This document shows positions 61,627-64,000 of a stretch of DNA of 64,000 bases, one piece after another. A model generated the notes under the pieces. It saw only the letters and a list, made by a program, of their open reading frames with translations. It searched no databases and was not told the origin of the DNA. The stretch's first letter is position 1, and each line of letters begins with the position of its first letter. A program made the translations under genes and the position numbers. Source of the DNA: Ideonella sp. (lineage in GTDB: Bacteria; Pseudomonadota; Gammaproteobacteria; Burkholderiales; Burkholderiaceae_C); contig NZ_JADJDO010000013.1 in NCBI RefSeq assembly GCF_016702655.1, forward strand, positions 1 through 64,000. Reading direction: 5' to 3'.

Positions 61627-62514
61627 ATGCACCTGCAGCTCGACGACGTGGCCCTTTTCGTGCGCATCGTCGAGCTGGGCACGCTCTCGGCCGCTGCGCG
61701 CGAGCGCGACGTGCCGGTGAGCCAGGTCACCCGATCGCTGGTGCGGCTCGAGGCGGCTTGCAGCGCGCGGCTGCTGCACCGCACGACGCACCACCTGAGC
61801 CTGACCGACGAGGGCGAGCGCGTGCTGGCGCATGGCCGGCGGCTGCTCGACACCGCGGCCGAGCTGGAGGGCGAACTCAGCGGCCGCATCGCCGGGCCCA
61901 GCGGCTGGGTACGCATCGGCGTCAGCCCGGTGCTCGCGCAGTCGGTGATCGCGCCGGTGCTGGCGAGCCTGTACCGCAAACATCCGCAACTGCACGTCGA
62001 CATCGCTGCAGAAGACCGCATTGTCGACATGGCGCGCGAGGGTATCGACCTGGCGCTGCGCACCGGGCCGGTCGACAACGAGAACCTGGTCGCGCGGCCG
62101 ATCGCCGATCTGGCCCGCTCGCTGTACGCGGCGCCGGCCTACGCGGCCGAGTTCGGGCTACCGAAGGATGCCGACGAACTGCATCGGCACCGGCTGATCG
62201 GCTTCTCGGACAACCCGCGGCTGAACCGCTGGGTGCTGGGTCGCGAGCCCGGCGCGCGCGAACTGCAGGTGCAGGGCCACACCCGCACCGACAACACCGC
62301 GGTCGTCCTCGCGCTCGCGATGGGCGGCGTCGGCATCGCGCGCCTCGCCGACCTCGTTGCACAGCCGCTGCTCGAAGCCGGCGCGCTGGTGCGCGTGCTG
62401 GACGGGCAGGTCGCGATTCCCGCGGTGCCCATGGTCGCGGTGATGCCGCGCGACCGCCACCGGCTGCCCAAGGTGCGCGCCGTTGTCGAGCATCTGCTGC
62501 GCGCGTGGCACTGA
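61627..62514 (+). CDS. LysR family transcriptional regulator
   Basis: 295 residues from ATG 61627. The winged HTH occupies ~1-60 (LFVRIVELGTLSAAARERDV then PVSQVTRSLVRLEAACSARL), followed by the linker helix and a two-lobed effector-binding domain (GWVRIGVSPVLAQSVIAPVL, GIDLALRTGPVDNENLVARP, ALAMGGVGIARLADLV). It resembles the DhcR/AaeR-like subgroup of LysR proteins that repress or activate a neighbouring gene. A longer frame upstream is noncoding. The effector is unknown. Confidence 0.93.
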   Translation: MHLQLDDVALFVRIVELGTLSAAARERDVPVSQVTRSLVRLEAACSARLLHRTTHHLSLTDEGERVLAHGRRLLDTAAELEGELSGRIAGPSGWVRIGVSPVLAQSVIAPVLASLYRKHPQLHVDIAAEDRIVDMAREGIDLALRTGPVDNENLVARPIADLARSLYAAPAYAAEFGLPKDADELHRHRLIGFSDNPRLNRWVLGREPGARELQVQGHTRTDNTAVVLALAMGGVGIARLADLVAQPLLEAGALVRVLDGQVAIPAVPMVAVMPRDRHRLPKVRAVVEHLLRAWH

Positions 62515-62539
62515 GGCCAGCCCCGCCGCGGCGAGAGCT

Positions 62540-62998
62540 TCAGAGCGCGCGGCCGACCACGGCGAGCACGAAGACCAGCGTGCCGAGCGCGAGATTGGTC
62601 GCGACGAGGAGGCGGATCGTGTTCAGCGCCGCTGCGGCCCGCGGCGGCTCGCGTGCCGCCAAGGCGCGCTGCAGCCGGACAAAGGGTACGAGGCGGATCC
62701 AGCCGAAGATCGCGATCATCGCGAGGCCGACGGCAAACATCGCATGCACGCTCCAGTGCATGGCGCCAAAGCCGCCGCCGACGGCGATCAGCGCCAGGCC
62801 GCTCGCGAGCAGCACGACGATCGCCGCCGTGACGGCAGTGAAGAAGCGCGCCAGCGCCGCGGCCATGAACACCAGCCGCTGCGGTGGCTCGAGCGTCGCC
62901 ACCGCGGCCGGCCGTACCGCGAAGTGCATCGCCGCCATGCCGCCGACCCAGAAGGTCGCGGCGAGCAGATGCAGGCACAGCAGCAGGGCTTCGTTCAT
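62540..62998 (-). CDS. CopD/DUF2269-like four-helix membrane protein
   Basis: 152 residues with four predicted transmembrane helices. The first carries LLLCLHLLAATFWVGGMAAM, typical of the CopD/SirB-like family, with a conserved His in helix 1 and another in HWSVHAMFAVGLAMIAIFGW. Such proteins may bind haem or copper, but no function is established for this one. It lies on the minus strand after sdaA, separated by copy B of the 79-bp repeat; its ATG (62998) is seven bases after the mini-ORF stop. Confidence 0.75.
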   Translation of the reverse strand: MNEALLLCLHLLAATFWVGGMAAMHFAVRPAAVATLEPPQRLVFMAAALARFFTAVTAAIVVLLASGLALIAVGGGFGAMHWSVHAMFAVGLAMIAIFGWIRLVPFVRLQRALAAREPPRAAAALNTIRLLVATNLALGTLVFVLAVVGRAL

Positions 62999-63004
62999 GG
63001 TGTC

Positions 63005-63083
63005 CTCAGTCGAGCGCCGGGCCGTCCCAAGCCGACTGAGCGCCCCCTGGGGGCAGCGAACGCAGTGAGCTTGGGGCAGTCAT
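63005..63083 (-). repeat. 79-bp interspersed repeat, copy B, with 25-codon mini-ORF
   Basis: Inverted copy of 7031-7109, with six substitutions and no indel. On the minus strand it begins with an ATG one base after the sdaA stop codon, exactly as copy A does after livH, and remains open for 25 codons to a TGA at 63008-63006. It fills the gap between sdaA and the small membrane protein gene. Confidence 0.8.
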
Positions 63084-63084
63084 T

Positions 63085-64000
<916 letters not shown>

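Overview
The window looks like a chromosomal segment of a GC-rich betaproteobacterium, most likely order Burkholderiales (Rubrivivax/Leptothrix/Ideonella-like). This is inferred from the yciB-bolA-PPIase operon, the thrS-infC-rpmI-rplT-pheS-pheT-ihfA-merR-tRNA-Pro block, the LivJHMGF-type transporter, and GC-rich foldback repeats of the kind seen in that order. Nothing identifies the species. No phage, transposase, rRNA or CRISPR array was seen.

Layout. 1-2227: 3' part of an anaerobic sulfatase maturase, a truncated lipoprotein remnant, then decayed DNA. 2228-4514 (minus): msrB, yciB, bolA and a parvulin-type PPIase. 4736-9947 (plus): a complete branched-chain amino acid type ABC transporter (binding protein, livH, livM, livG, livF). 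10014-10675: a VapBC toxin-antitoxin pair behind a palindromic operator. 10730-21547: a long acyl-CoA degradation block (bifunctional hydratase/3-hydroxyacyl-CoA dehydrogenase, M20 peptidase, thiolase, two hotdog thioesterases, two SDRs, an MDR reductase, an AidB-like acyl-CoA dehydrogenase), interrupted at 16890-17410 by a noncoding foldback repeat region.

21937-37785: a secretion locus. It encodes a ~2531-residue Calx-beta/RTX protein, a ~1636-residue RTX protein carrying two seven-bladed beta-propellers, and a type I secretion ABC transporter plus HlyD adaptor. The two large proteins share closely similar C-terminal ~140 residues, so they are probably exported by the same transporter. No TolC-like partner lies in the window. 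37798-47390: a housekeeping/envelope mix (DUF1223 protein, BaiN-type flavoprotein, OmpA-like protein, Tex, coniferyl aldehyde dehydrogenase-like ALDH, a small periplasmic protein, M28 aminopeptidase). 47475-49475 (minus): a cobalt-type nitrile hydratase alpha-beta-accessory operon followed by a PIN-domain remnant. 49520-52889: a SAM-cyclase-ATPase-TPR signalling protein.

52901-60908: the translation block, with several RNA-level controls visible. These are a threonine-rich 13-residue leader peptide plus intrinsic terminator ahead of thrS, an ATC start codon for infC, a structured leader before rpmI, and an intrinsic terminator between rplT and pheS. 60919-64000: a tRNA terminator, a degraded isochorismatase-type pseudogene, a small hypothetical gene divergent from a LysR regulator with a perfect palindrome between them, a small membrane protein, and a partial L-serine dehydratase. 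A 79-bp repeat containing a 25-codon mini-ORF occurs twice, at 7031-7109 and inverted at 63005-63083.

Eight otherwise intact genes or domains are broken by single-base indels at six loci, mostly in short homopolymers. Together with a 60-nt G/C-only tract at the end of livF, these suggest residual sequence errors. Coordinates of those genes are given as if the frame were restored, and each case is flagged.
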